In this document: piece after piece, positions 21,739 to 35,008 of the stretch
Layout of the letters: every line of letters starts with the position of its first letter
How positions within the stretch are numbered: the first letter of the stretch is position 1
Source: Toxorhynchites rutilus septentrionalis
Lineage: Eukaryota > Arthropoda > Insecta > Diptera > Culicidae
Direction of reading: 5' to 3'
NCBI RefSeq assembly: GCF_029784135.1
Contig: NC_073745.1
Span: 283,003,803 to 283,067,802, forward strand
Length of the DNA stretch: 64,000 bases
Translations under genes and position numbers: made by a program
Notes under the pieces: generated by a model
The model's input: only the letters and a program-made list of their open reading frames with translations
Told to the model about the DNA's origin: nothing
Database searches by the model: none

Positions 21739-22860
21739 TTGATTCGCCAGGCGAAACAATTCCCCACAGCTAGCAAGCGAAGCGAACGAAAATAGGCTAG
21801 GAAAACTTTAGAACGTAAGGTCAAGAAAGACTGAAATATTGACCATTGACCCCGCGCGCAGTGCTTATTAGTTATTGTGCTCTTCCGCTCGGCGGGAGGT
21901 GAAAATTCGTCTGGTCTTTAGCACGAACTGTAATTGTAACTACTATAACGTGGCTGTGATTGATCTATGTGCTACACTTAGCTCTATTTATACAACTATC
22001 ATAAATGCGGCAGTAAGATTTATTGCCGCGACTCGAGAAAAGCCGACACCATCTATAATACACTTATGCTGCTACAACAAATTTCCCCACAACGGGCGTG
22101 TTTCGAAAAATAATAGCAGATGACTGCGCCGGTTCCGAGGAAATGACCACCATATTGGCCGGAGGTAATTCGATGCGGTTCACATGACACGTTTATTGTT
22201 TTGATTAGGTTTTGTAATATTGGTCCTGAGTGCGCGATTCATACAAATTGAACCTATATTTATGACTAGTTGACTTCGTCCCGCCCAAGAATGATTTTTT
22301 ATATGAATTCTTTCGAACATTTACGTTTTTTTACGGAGCGAACGTTCGTGGATTCAATCGCAGAACTCTTCACTGACTGATCTTTAAAAAGGCTCTTTAC
22401 AATTTCTTTTCATTATAAATTTCCTAGTTTCTTATACCATTATTATAGTATAAATTTATTTTCAGACACAATCTTCGCTCAAAGATCTTGATTCATTTGC
22501 AGATAACGTATTTCTCCGTTACCTGGATTACATTTTTGATTTTTATTTTGAAAGCGCGTTATTCCACCAGTGGCATTTTCGCTTCACACCAACGGAACAC
22601 GAAGCTTAATTTCACAAACGCGAAATCCAATTAGACTAACAATGATATCATTGTAATTTTTGTAATTTTTTTTGTGTAATTTGTAATGCGAATTATTTTA
22701 TTTATTCATTTAAAATTATAATGTAGATGTGATTTTTTTTTAACTTTCCCTCAAAGGTTTTTAAAACAAATCATTTTTTTTTCTCGCCATAAAATTAATT
22801 TTCGGGCAGAGATGAATACAACAAAATAAAGACGACTCGACTTCTGCGTTTACCAACCCG
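21739..22860 (+). other. probable 3' UTR and downstream DNA of the 374-codon gene
   Basis: Single-copy-looking sequence continues to about 22150, then becomes AT-rich. An AATAAA lies at 22825-22830, which would give a 3' UTR of about 1.1 kb. No other gene is seen. Confidence 0.35.
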
Positions 22861-22880
22861 TTTGGCGATCCATTTTTATT

Positions 22881-23094
<214 letters not shown>

Positions 23095-23399
23095 CACTTA
23101 TTGACTCTTAAACATTTTATATAGCTCGAATACTGCTTCAAAAACAAATTATTCAAATCACAAAAATTTTTCGCCTCAGAATACCTTTTCAGAATTTGGT
23201 CAAAGTTAGCATAGTGCAGAGCTTACACTGATGGGCAGAAGCAATGCAGAAGAGAAATATTAAATAGGACATACCGCGTCGGTTTTCATACCGTTAGGTG
23301 GAGCTTTTTCCCCTTTGTTAGATGTGAACCACTGCGTCAGATATTTTGAACTTTTGCCCCATTTTTTTCTACTAAGCTTCAAGCTTATCTACTGCTTAT

Positions 23400-23680
23400 T
23401 GATGAAGGAGTAGACCGAAAGCTATAGCGAGATAGGTGCCAATCAGGAATAATCTGTATGATAAAATTTATAATCCTGATCGGCGACACAGACCAAATTT
23501 CCTTGGGCTCCAGAATAGCCTTATCAAGGTGTTGAAGTCTGCATCTTGTTAGGACAGAGCAAATGTTCCGAGGTTTCGCTTTCGGCATCACAAACGCGAC
23601 AAATATCATCTTTTACTAAACCTCGGACAGTGTCCTGTTATAAGACCATTGAATGTGCTGAAATCTTTCTTATCTACTTG
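23400..23680 (-). pseudogene. 3' end of a non-LTR retrotransposon ORF2 (Jockey/LOA-like), frameshifted
   Basis: On the minus strand the lead-in LITGHCPRFSKR is followed by CRVCDAESETSEHLLC, a Cys-Cys-His-Cys tail motif typical of non-LTR ORF2 C-termini. After a frameshift comes LDKAILEPKEIWSVSPIRIINFI, the usual closing segment. It is a different lineage from the I-clade copies in the window. Only the tail survives. Confidence 0.62.
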
Positions 23681-23689
23681 ATTGGAGCT

Positions 23690-24600
23690 TGATGGAACTT
23701 GATTGTGTATGATTCAATCATATGTACGAATTGTTGATTGTATGCTTTATCAAATAGCACGAGAAGTACGCTACGTAGATTGACAATAAGGACTAAATGT
23801 CATGTCTCGCTAGAATAAAAATGAACCATGCTTATTATCTTCAATTGCCTCTACTAAACCACACAAACCTATCGGCCCGTTCCAGTTCCACCAAAACTTT
23901 CGACTAAAGAGGCAAAATAATATCTGAAGTAATCAAAAACGAATTTGATTTTATAAAATGTTGCTGGAATGGAGCTTCTGTGAATTCAGAAGCGTGTTCG
24001 GATTTGTTGGTGTAATGTTGATGATGTTTTGAATTATAGAGGTTTTCTCAGACTTTCAAACTTTCTCAGTTCATTTGCCTCTAGCCTTGAGAAAGGCCAA
24101 CTTGGAAAACTATTAAACACTCGGCCTTGAGAAAGACTATTTGAAAAGCCTTGCTGCTTCTGCCATCTGGTCGCTAGCAGGATGATTGATAAATCATGAA
24201 ACATCAGTGACTTTTTCAGCAGTGAGAGCTGCGTTCTTCGGTGTAAAATTGAAGGGGAAAATTCATCACACACTCGACTTGGTTCGGATTTTCTATTACT
24301 GTACTGGGTGTTCTTTGAAACGTTGTTTTTCACGGTGTCGACTACCTGGAAAACCTTTGAAAATCAGGGAATATCAAGAAACTCCAATATTGCCATGGAA
24401 AATCAGGGAATTTTGTCTCAAGGCAAATTCGGCAGTTTCTCTACTTTCGCACTATTTTAGTTAGTATTTGAACAGTTTGTTTGCATAAGATGAAACGGAA
24501 GTACAAACATTTAAATTTAGGTCTCATTTAATGGTTGGTTGTTGATGCTTGTTATTTCAACATAAAATCGAGAGAGGTGAATACTGGTTATAACCCTAAG
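23690..24600. other. non-coding, nothing recognised
   Basis: Two GCCTTGAGAAAG phrases near 24082 and 24123 form a small local repeat. No gene seen. Confidence 0.3.
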
Positions 24601-24604
24601 ATAC

Positions 24605-24608
<4 letters not shown>

Positions 24609-24658
<50 letters not shown>

Positions 24659-24664
24659 ATATAT
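24609..24664. repeat. (TA)n microsatellite, about 56 bp
   Basis: Nearly pure TA dinucleotides heading the repeat unit that continues to about 24818. Confidence 0.9.
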
Positions 24665-24666
24665 AA

Positions 24667-25574
<908 letters not shown>

Positions 25575-25699
25575 CTGTTAGTTTGTGTGCGCCTTAAACA
25601 TCCGAAAAGTACGGAACCGATTGAGCTCAAACTATGATACAATATACAAAACAACCAAACACATCTAGGATTGCTGTTACAACATAAAAAAAAGAAAAA

Positions 25700-27125
25700 T
25701 TCAACTCAACCATGCAACCACAATGTGCCACAGCAAAGCTTGGCAGGGTACAGCTAGTATTATATATGAAATATGAGAATTCGGCCTGATAAGATTCTCT
25801 TGATATATAAAATACGAAATTCTGCTCGGTGACATAGTGGTAGGGAAAATCCACTCAGTTTGGAGCATGTTACCGCTGCTCAAGAACAACGTGGCGCGGC
25901 TTACTTCGTACATCAAGAAAGTACTGATAGATTTTGTTGTGTTTTCAGCAAACCAAATCCAGTTCTTCTCAGGACTTCCTTCAAATTGCTTTGAAGCGAA
26001 AGAGATTATCAAATACTGCGATCAAATACATTCTTCTTGTAATTTATTCGATCAAGTGCGATCAATATAAGATTACATCTTTCGAGAACTTATTGGGAGT
26101 ACAATGTATCTTGGGAAAGAAAATACATTCCCGCTCGACTTTCGTACAAACGGGAAGTGGGTGTTGAGAAGAAGGGCAGAGCGAGCGCATCATTTATCTA
26201 GACTGATTGGAAGCGACAGATATTTTGTCTATATGAAACAAATTATATCACACACGAAGGAGAGAGAGAGACTCTTGACTCTTTTAGTTTTGTGGACGAG
26301 ACTGATTGGTTCACTATCACCATCGGTCAATTCGATTGGACCTTCAGTGATGCTTCTGCCTTGATTAGCGACCTGAATGTCAAGTTTGAAATTTGCATAT
26401 GAATGGTCCACCAGCGATGAGCAGGAATATAATAGCAAAGACGTCGAGAGACTGATAGGATAATTCTCATCATCATCCGAATCGTGATCACAGTCTATTA
26501 AAAATGCACACATAGTTGGTACTGCATCCGTTTTTGTCAATCTGTTATTATTTCCATCGGACACCAAAACACTTTCCTCAAAATTGTTGATTGCAAAAAT
26601 CGATCCACTGAGTTTGCAGCAATAAACCAACCGGGAATCGGTGAAATTTTATGTTGCAGTGAGTTTTTTTTTTTGCCAAATCGTCTCACCTGGCACCTCA
26701 TCTTCGCTTTACCGAATCAAATGAAATTGCACTGGAGCGCAAAAGGCAAACAATAATCGAAACTGTCAGATCAAAACCCGAAAAAATGGGTAATGTCGAG
26801 GACATAACATAAAGAAAAAAAATCCATTTGTATTGAAAAAAACAGTGACAAAAAAGTGTTCACTTCATTTCATCACTTCAAAAAATAAAATAATAAAAAA
26901 TTGTAAAAAGAATCGATTTGTTTATAAAGAGACGTAGGACTACAGCATAGATTGTAAATTTTGCTTTATTTTCATTTGTTCGAATTTTGGTCAAGTTATT
27001 CCACTTCATAAAAACAAGCTGTAAATACGTAACTCATTGTTTGGCTTCTTATTCATATCAATGTACAGTGCAGATGTAATGTAGACACACTAAATGATTG
27101 AATCATTATCAAAGCAGCGGAACGA
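25700..27125. other. no supportable gene
   Basis: A GACGTAGGACTAC copy lies near 26931, starting a dispersed repeat that runs to about 27200 and includes CTCTCAGCCTCAACAT (compare 12330). The rest is unassigned. Confidence 0.35.
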
Positions 27126-27525
27126 TAAAACTTCCAAATTAACTCTCAGCCTCAACATTAGCATGTTGATTAGTTGTTGTCTACAGCGACCCTGAAACAC
27201 TGAACCTATTGAACATCAAAATTGTTTTTTCAGTATGATTACAGCGAAACTACATCTCAAAGACTCTCAAAAACAACATTCCAAAATAAATAATCCACAA
27301 ACTTGTTCTTATAAAAAAAATATGATGATGGTCCCACCTCATTCCCCTACAAAGGTTTGATCAGGACGAGTTATCTTATTGATAATAATTGAGTGACTGT
27401 ATTTCTTTATTACATCAGACTAACCAGTGAGCACATTAAATTGAAAAGAAAACGGACTGGTTATCCCGCAGACATAGATTACTAATCGAAAGAACAATTC
27501 AAACCTTTATCTAAATTATTCATTC

Positions 27526-27930
27526 CTTGGCATGTCGAGAGAATTTCCAACCCGGGAAGACCCTAGACCGATCGGAATTCAACCCAATGCCTATGTCAAT
27601 ATTAGCCATGAACTTACAAAGGAAATCCCGCTTTATCAGATCCCCGGCCACGGCCTGCAATTGAGATCGTTTCCGAGTTCTAGTTGCTGAGCAAACCCAA
27701 GCCTATATCTAGCCAATACTTCAGGCCCATTACTTTACATATCCCAAGGCATGTCAAGAAAATTTCCAACCCGAAAAAATCCCTGACCGATTAGGAATTG
27801 AACCCAATACCTATGTCAGTATTGGCCAAAAATTTACAAAGGAATTACCGCTTCACTGGATACCCGACAACGGTCTGTTAATCGTTTTCGAGACCAGACA
27901 GCTGAGCAAACCTAAGCAAACATGTTTATG
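27526..27930 (-). repeat. two tandem SINE relics with tRNA-like B-box
   Basis: The 135-bp stretch from GGCATGTCGAGAGAATTTCC at 27529 recurs from 27748 with divergence (offset about 219 bp). On the minus strand each contains a B-box-like sequence (GGGTTGAATTCC and GGGTTCAATTCC), followed by GGTC and TTGGAAATT(C/T)TCT(C/T)GACATGCC. This is the layout of a second mosquito tRNA-derived SINE family. Neither copy keeps a clear A-box. Confidence 0.5.
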
Positions 27931-28613
27931 CATTGAACGACAAAAGTAGTCCGAACCGAACTGTTATGTTTAGGCGGCGTACTGATAGCAACCGCAGCGG
28001 AACGAATTTTCAGCTCTTGTTTTCAATCGAAGAAAACAGCTCTCGCGTCTGGAAAATGTCTTCTTCGCGTCCGGCTTGACTTTTAACTCGGAAACAATGA
28101 ATGAATTCGCGAAAATTAAATGAACGATCGAAAAAAATCATAAATGTGCCCACAACATCCGTAAATTCACACGAGATCTCCACCGGCAAACAGTTTCGTT
28201 ATTATTTCGGGCTTCAGAATGAATCGAATTAATTCTTTAGGACAATATCGAAATTTTCAGAATTAAAAAAAACTTGTTTGCAGTTGGCCGAACCTGCAGG
28301 AAGCCATGATGTGGACTGACCTTTCATTATTTCCTACATGATCGGTGTTCAGATTTTAGTTTTACCCTCTGATTATTCCTGTTAGACGTAATCCTAAGTC
28401 AGTAGATAAAAATCCTAAGTACGCCGATAAAAACGCACAAATGATCTCACAAACAAAGATTCACGTCAAGTTTGAACACTTTCCCGAAAATGAATGACAA
28501 CTTGCTTGATTGAAATTGTCCGATTTGAACTTTCATGATAAAAAAGTGTAAGAAGGATAAGAAGAGAACAAACTATCTGTCATTTAAATGGCTCCTCTGT
28601 ATCTTAGATATAA
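27931..28613. other. non-coding, nothing recognised
   Basis: Composition near 27960-28110 is more balanced than average for the window, but there is no frame or motif to support a gene. Confidence 0.3.
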
Positions 28614-28960
28614 ACTATAAAAAAAAAACAAATACAATCAATAATTACGAAAAAAAAGTTTTTTTTTGCTGGTATGATATTTTTTCGACTAAGACTAGCT
28701 CATTGGTTTCAATTTGATACGTCGATAATCCGAATCGTTCCAGTGGTAGTTCAAATGTTATATTTTTTTTAAAGTCGTTTTTGGAAAGAAAAAAAGGGGA
28801 AAAAGTAGATTCTTCGGACCACCCTTAACTGGAAATGGGCACCCTCATGATAAAAAGTAAAAAAAAACCAGTATAATACTTTGCGATAAGGAACAAAACT
28901 ATTACTTTTGACGAAAATCTGAGAACCACTATATCGGTTTGGCATGGAATGGCTGTAGAA
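28614..28960. repeat. second copy of the 11521-11890 dispersed repeat
   Basis: CAATCAATAATTACGAAAAA, CGGACCACCCTTAACTGG, AATGGGCACCCTC and ACCACTATATCGGTTTGGCAT match the other copy in order. Confidence 0.55.
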
Positions 28961-28967
28961 AGATGTA

Positions 28968-30295
28968 GGGGAATGGGGGGTATGCCCGACCCCCTAAGGA
29001 AAAGTATTGTTTTGTGAGATCTGCGGGCACATATTGATATGTTTCCTCCACAGAATCATTGTCTAGTTTATTTGCCATGAGATATAAGGAATCTCAGTAC
29101 ATTTAAACGGTAATTTTCTCAAGTAATAGTCAATTTAATAAACTGCCATAAAAATGAAGCTCGTCAACCAGTGCGGGTGAAACCGGCACCCCATGGGGGT
29201 AACACTGGTACCCTATGGGGTAAGACCGTCATCTCAATTTCTCAATATATATACTTGGCAACAGATGAACCAGTTTGAATGTGACAGTCGGTAAATAGAA
29301 GGTATTCTAATTCTAAATGTCGCTGTCGAGTATGGTTCAAATCGCTCAACCGATCCCGGAGATATGGTCGGTACAAGTTCCGATGAACATGGAATATGGA
29401 GAAGAAATCACCAAACCACACCACAATTCAATTACAAGTTTAATGGAATCTAGGACCACATTGAACACTTACCGGTGGTCAGTTTTTCTTCTTAGTTGAA
29501 TCAATATCCGTCAAACGACGCTTTTAATCACACTAGGATTCGACTTGAAATCACAGATTATGATGGCAATAAAACTAATTAAATTATGTTTAGTTGTAAT
29601 TAGTTTATTATTTTCGTTAAGACCATACAGCCATTATTTTTCGTTCAATGATGAAGTTCATTAAATTTTATAGAACAGTTTAAATCCAACATTAAATTTA
29701 CATCAGTAGTTCAAAAGTCGTGGAAGCACGTTTGATAGAAACTCCACTAACAATAGCCTCTTTTGCAAGGGTGAGGTTCTCCTGGGTCCAACTCCCTCGA
29801 TTCGTTTTCCTTCGGTAGCTGCGAGGCATCTGAAATTGATGGAAAATATGTCTTAGCAAACTTCAACTAAACGCAAACCATGCCGGGATCCCCCACTGAA
29901 AGGGTGACGGACTTACCCCGACAGCACACATTTTTCAAGAAGACTATTTCTATTAATTTATTGCTTTAACTTACCTCAACTCGAATCCCAGTGATTGCTA
30001 ACAATCCAGGGGACAAACTGTAGAGCAACGGAAAAGAATTTGAAACCGCGTTCAACAATAAAAGCTTAAACTTCACTGACGGAAAATACATCCGGCTACA
30101 TATCATCGGCACTCGCGTTTGTTTTGATTTATATTTTGACAATTGACGGATCACGGTGGGTTCCATGTGATTGAAAACGTCTAATAATAAATAATAACAT
30201 GTAGAGTATTCAAAAACGTAGTTAATCAGAGTTTTCTAGTAAAACTCAGGGGGTGCCGGTCTTATCCTCAGTGGCGGGCTTACCCTCCCTTCCCC
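28968..30295. mobile_element. 1.3-kb DNA-transposon-like element with TA flanks
   Basis: The ends are inverted: GGGGAATGGGGGGTATGCCCG at 28968 and the reverse complement of 30275-30295, GGGGAAGGGAGGGTAAGCCCG. TA dinucleotides flank both (28966-28967, 30296-30297). Sub-terminal GGTAAGACCG / GGATAAGACCGGCACCCC phrases appear near both ends. No transposase frame is visible, so it is non-autonomous or degraded. The superfamily is uncertain; TA flanks suggest the Tc1-mariner/pogo group. Confidence 0.55.
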
Positions 30296-30297
30296 TA

Positions 30298-32395
30298 CTT
30301 CCTTAGCCAACATAGGAAAAAAATAACAATTTCGTTTATGTTTACGCTCCGCGCTTAGCATGTCGTGTTTTCAAAGAGGAGCAATCAAAACTAAATCGGC
30401 TCGAATGGCGGCACCTAGGAGAGCCAATATGGTTAGAACCAATCGCCGCCCGGTGCCCGAGATGGCTTTAATAGGGCAATTCGATGGAAAAATCCGGACT
30501 CACAGACGGACGGGCACACAGACAAATTGAGCCGTTAAAAAGGTCGCCTCAATTAGCCTCCACGTTAATTGTACTTATGCTCCGCTTTGCTGCTGCTGCT
30601 GCCGCTAGTGTTGTACACGAGCCAATGAGTGGACCCTTTACCGCCGTCTGCTGATTGACCTCTTCCGTACCGATCGTACCACTTAATCAGTGGGAACTGA
30701 CGTAGCTGTCAATTCAACCCACCGTTTACGATTGACGAACCACTTGGTTGGTTCTAAGCAATCTGAGCCGCGCTTGATCGATTGCCTTGATTGGTTTTTA
30801 ATTCTAGGCAATTGTTGTGGTCGAGGAAGTGTTCATTTTTTATTATTCAGAAAATTTCCTGTATTTGTTTTTAACTATTTCAAAAGTTTTCTAAAGATGC
30901 ATCATACAAAACATTGTTTCCCACTAATTACTAAATTGCCAGCACATGCTACAGATTACCTCTGGTAACCTAGAAAAATAATCGGAAATATCACCTGAAG
31001 CAAAAATGAAAAAAAAAAACAAAAAGCTTGTGATATAAATTCAAATAACAGTTTTTTTTTATCAATCACAACATAAGTGGAAAAGCGATGATTGATGAAT
31101 TGGATAACGGCTATCAGCGGAAACAAACACATTAGCGCCGTTTGATCCGATAGCCCCCTTTCATATGATACCAATGGTTATCGAATTAGACACCATCTGT
31201 ATATGATTATTCAAAAAAAAAAAAAAAAATTAATATTCGCCTGGTCCGGCTCGTACGATGTATGTGACTCAAAGTCACCAGCCCCTCTCCTCTCCCTCTG
31301 CACTGGGTCTGATAAATCTACTTTTTCAACTGGTCAGCAAAAAAGGATGGTACAATAAACAAACAGTCACTCGTGGGAGTGTTTTGATTTCGGGGAGGCG
31401 AAATTTGGAGAAAGGCTTACCAAGGCGATTGTGAACACATGATGATGAATCACTGGCATCGGTTCGAATCGATTGATTTATCGATTCGGCAACGTATGGT
31501 ACTTTCGCCGCGTTTAACGTTGTAGGATCGCTAAAGTCCGACATGAGCTGTGTACACCCGATCAGTGTATGAGACATTGGAACATTATCAACACTGGGTA
31601 TCGTATGCACTGTGCATCCGAGAAGACTTTCGGTGCGATCAAAACCGCACGTATGGCACTTTCTCTGAGTCACCAATCGAGAGAGTCCATCGGTTCAGGC
31701 TGAATTAAAAACGCATAATGTGTTTCTGTAGCAATGGGTATCTACTGGGGTGACCCGCCATGAATGGTCAACTCATCAAAAACAGATGACTGGTTGGTAT
31801 GAATATTGCACCCATCGGTTCGAATAAAACCCATGACAACGGCCTAACGATAGTTGAGTCAAAGCAGGACCAATTCAGAGTGCGAAGCTGATAAATATCA
31901 AAAAATAAAAATGTTCGGAAGAAAACTTGAGTTTGGCGTGCCAAAAAAAGGAGTTCAATGGAATGTATCTGATCAATTCATAGGTTGTCTGTAATGCTAA
32001 AATTATTAAAATAATAGTGAGCTTCAGAAAAAATCTCATTATGAATATTGGAATGTGAATACTTTATCCATTTAATTCTGATATTTAGCATGTTTCATTC
32101 AACTTTGAACAGTATACAATTACGTTACAATTTTATCAAATCTATCGCCTCTCCATGTCGCATTGAAATAAGCGAGTCGAAAAACACGCATTCCTGTCAA
32201 TGTTGCGTATCAAAGTTAAAACAAGCTTTCGATTCATATGGAAAGATAACGGGATTATTTTGCTCAGCTTCCATATTCACTAGTCCCTTCTAAAAACCAA
32301 TTATCCAGAAATACGTACCATTTGTATAAATGTGAAACTGATAATTTTTTTAAATAGAAAAGTTTAGTTCATTGTTCTCGAATAGCTTAAAATAT
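30298..32395. other. about 2.1 kb of unique-looking sequence, no gene supported
   Basis: Blocks near 30340-30720 (including a CTG-rich run near 30587) and 31240-31700 are more balanced in composition than the TE sequence around them. A 116-codon minus-strand frame at 31326-31676 has no recognisable motif. If the 374-codon gene and supervillin belong to one locus, these blocks would be intronic. Confidence 0.3.
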
Positions 32396-32399
32396 GTTA

Positions 32400-32820
32400 T
32401 CCAACGTTGCCGTCAAACTAATGAGCAATTTTCGCACATTTTAATAAGAATTGAAGCGCTGCTCGGCAAGTGCGTATCAATGGAAATAAGTAGAATCGAA
32501 AGGAGCCAAGGCTGGTGAATGAGTCGCATGCGGTAGTTGATACCAACTGAGTAGTCCAACCGTTGCCCTGGGCGGTCTTGCTCGGTGTGATGGGGCATTG
32601 TCATCAAGAAAAATCATTTTGTGTTGCCTGATATTTCGGTCGTTTTTGGTACAGAGCTCGTCTCGATTGTTTTCGATGACGTTCACTTTGATCTGTTTCC
32701 CCCGGTTTCGGCGTTTTTAAACACTTTAGACGGTTTTCCGCGATTCCGCGATAGGAGGCTTTGGCCCACCAATAATTATGCGATTTTCCGGGAGTATGCT
32801 CGCCGTAAGCTTAACATAAT
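32400..32820 (-). pseudogene. decayed mariner transposase C-terminal relic
   Basis: On the minus strand, MIFLDDNAPSHRARPP contains the second catalytic Asp motif of mariner transposases. LAPFDSTYFH replaces the third-residue motif, and a further stretch reads LAEQRFNSY. Stops interrupt the frame. No terminal repeats were found, and the pogo-like element starts directly after it. Confidence 0.6.
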
Positions 32821-33235
32821 ATAATATAACATAATATAATACAGTCATACCTCGATAAAAGGCAATCTCGATATAACGTAACTTTTTAAAATGTCTTAGA
32901 ATTAAAAATAAACAATACAGAAATAGTTTAAATTATTTCGAATAAATGTTTCTAGTAAGTTTTCAAACAAATAAGTACTGTTAAATGAGGTAGCATTTCT
33001 CTTTACTGTTTTGTGAATATGTCCTATCTAGACCCAATAATATTATGTTTCATATTCTCAAAACAAGTACTGCCATAGTTGAAACGGAAAAAAATGAAGT
33101 TCACATTTTTTTAAATTTTTAAACTTATTAAAATAAATGTTTCACGTCCAGCTTTCATTTTTGGATCTCAATCTGAATAACGGAATTATTCAATTAAGTT
33201 GAATTAATTTAGTTTAGTTTAGAATTTGTACTTAA

Positions 33236-33377
33236 CCCTTTCGCTACGAGTGTCGTCTATAGACGACATCAGGGTGATACTGCACATCGATTACACGACC
33301 GTGGTATGCATACTTTTCGGCGCAGTGTTCCGTTCAGTGGTAGCACTCCGACGGAGCACATTGCCGTAGTGGAAGGA
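33236..33377. mobile_element. 142-bp TTAA-flanked mini-element (piggyBac-like MITE)
   Basis: TTAA at 33232-33235 and 33378-33381 flank a unit beginning CCCTTTCGCTACGAG. The other end reads inward as TCCTTCCACTACGGC, diverged from it. GCATACTTTTCGGCGCAGTG is the reverse complement of the core of the 92-bp element at 13369. Nested in the pogo-like element. Confidence 0.58.
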
Positions 33378-33727
33378 TTAATGGACATTTCACAAACGTA
33401 AACAATGACGCCGATCGGTACATTTTGCTGATTGAAACATTTCAGGCAATATGTTTATCGATTCGTGTTATTTTTACCTAAATTTGTTTCATAATTTTTT
33501 AAGAAAAAGGTACTTGTAGAAAAGCAACTAACTGATCGTATTGCAGTCCACGACAATTTTCCCTATGAAATACGCATGTTTTCAACCTGATATTCTTGGG
33601 CGGTCTTTCCACTTGGTATTATTATGTTTTTTTTTAACTTTTAGCATAACTTTGAACAAAATTGAGAGGAATTTCCATTTGAAGATAGAGTAAGCCAAAC
33701 ATAGAAGCTATAAAATAAACATTGATA

Positions 33728-33895
33728 CTAGAGATGAAACGAATATCCGGCCTATCCGGCCAATATTTGCTATCCGACCGGATACCGAGTATTGAAGAAT
33801 AACCACAATTGCTTTTTGACACATCATAAATTATAACAAAATAGCTGATTAGATAGCTAGCATTGCATAGCCAAATCACTTATCCATAATTAAAA
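33728..33895. repeat. fragment of a TIR element (ACTAGAGATGAAACGAATAT family)
   Basis: ACTAGAGATGAAACGAATAT followed by TCCGGCC and GCTATCCGACCGGATACCG recurs in reverse complement at 42100-42183, where the outer end is again CATCTCTAGT. The TAGAGATG terminus resembles hAT-type ends, but no opposite end was paired. Confidence 0.45.
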
Positions 33896-34379
33896 ATAAG
33901 GTTTGATTAATGAAATGCCAGATTTTTTTTTCAAATTAAATGAATATTTAATCATAACATAAATTTATCAACATTACTCAAAATTACCCAGGGGTAAATT
34001 TTTATTTAAAATTAGTTCTTGCACATTGTTGAGTAATCATGAACAGTTTTGCATCAATAAAAATTATTTGTTTTTGCTTCGATATAACGTAACGAGAAAA
34101 AAATTAAAGTTGCCTTACATCTAGGTATAACTGTATAATCAACATTAACCAATATTCTATTCGAATCGGCCGTTTGAAGAGGAAATGCGTCTTAGCACGT
34201 TTTTTATATTTTTTTTAAATATCAAAATTTAAGAAAATATATATATTTTTTTTATTGGTTCATGCGATATGCGATGAGATGTATAGAGAATTATTGACAT
34301 CAAATTAAGATGTCGAGAGTTACAATGGCCACCCTTATTTCGAATGCATCGAAATAAAAATACGTGTCTAAATGTTTTC

Positions 34380-35008
34380 GAAAAGGAATAATGGAATCGA
34401 GTTTTGAGAAGACTTTTGGGATTTCTGAATCGGTCGAGAAAATAATTAGTTAGTTAGAAAGAGATCCAGTATTTTTAAATTTAAAAATCGAGATCAGTTT
34501 GTGGAATTCCAAATCTAGATACATGATTAGATCCCACTATACGCTATATGTTGTCTGATCTGGAATTCGGAATTTCCATATAGAAGATAGAAGGAGATGG
34601 ATCCAAAATCTACATTAAGGATTGGGGATTCTAATTATGAATTTTAAATCGCAAATATTGATACGAAATCTGATGTACGGATATTATATATTATCTTAAT
34701 CCTGGAGTTTACACTCAGTACACTGTAATTTGAATCTATGATATAAATATGAAGCCTACTTTCGGAATTCTAATCAGAAATCAGAGATCTAGGAATGATT
34801 CTAATGCTGACATCTGGGATTTGAGTTTCAAATTACTAATTCCATACCTTGGCTTAGGAATATTGATCACACAAGTAGGAATTAGAATCTTATATCGGAA
34901 ATTCTATTCCGAATCATGAATCTAGAAGCAGAAAACAGCAATTCAAAATATGAATCACATTTGGGAAAATGGAAGGTTTAAACTGAATCTAGAATATAGA
35001 AACTAATA
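34380..35008. repeat. degenerate AATCT-rich tandem sequence
   Basis: Endless variations of GAATCTAGAAT / AAATCTGA, with no fixed period I can assign. The same texture resumes at 37093-37340, so the pogo-like element at 35009-37090 inserted into it. Confidence 0.45.

Larger units (their letters stand above)
32842..34133. mobile_element. pogo-like non-autonomous DNA element (1.3 kb)
   Basis: TA flanks (32840-32841, 34134-34135) enclose inverted ends CAGTCATACCTCGATAAAAG and CAGTTATACCTAGATGTAAG. Internal CTCGATATAACGTAAC phrases near both ends are typical of pogo/Tigger-like TIRs. There is no transposase frame. It carries a nested 142-bp TTAA mini-element (33236-33377) and a fragment with ACTAGAGATGAAACGAATAT at 33728, so it predates both. 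Confidence 0.6.

Noticed and set aside
20625..21759. Several overlapping frames on both strands within the 374-codon gene
   Set aside because: Shorter and without the repeat coherence of the 20614 frame.
31326..31676. 116-codon minus-strand frame
   Set aside because: No motif; the sequence may be conserved non-coding, but coding is not supportable.
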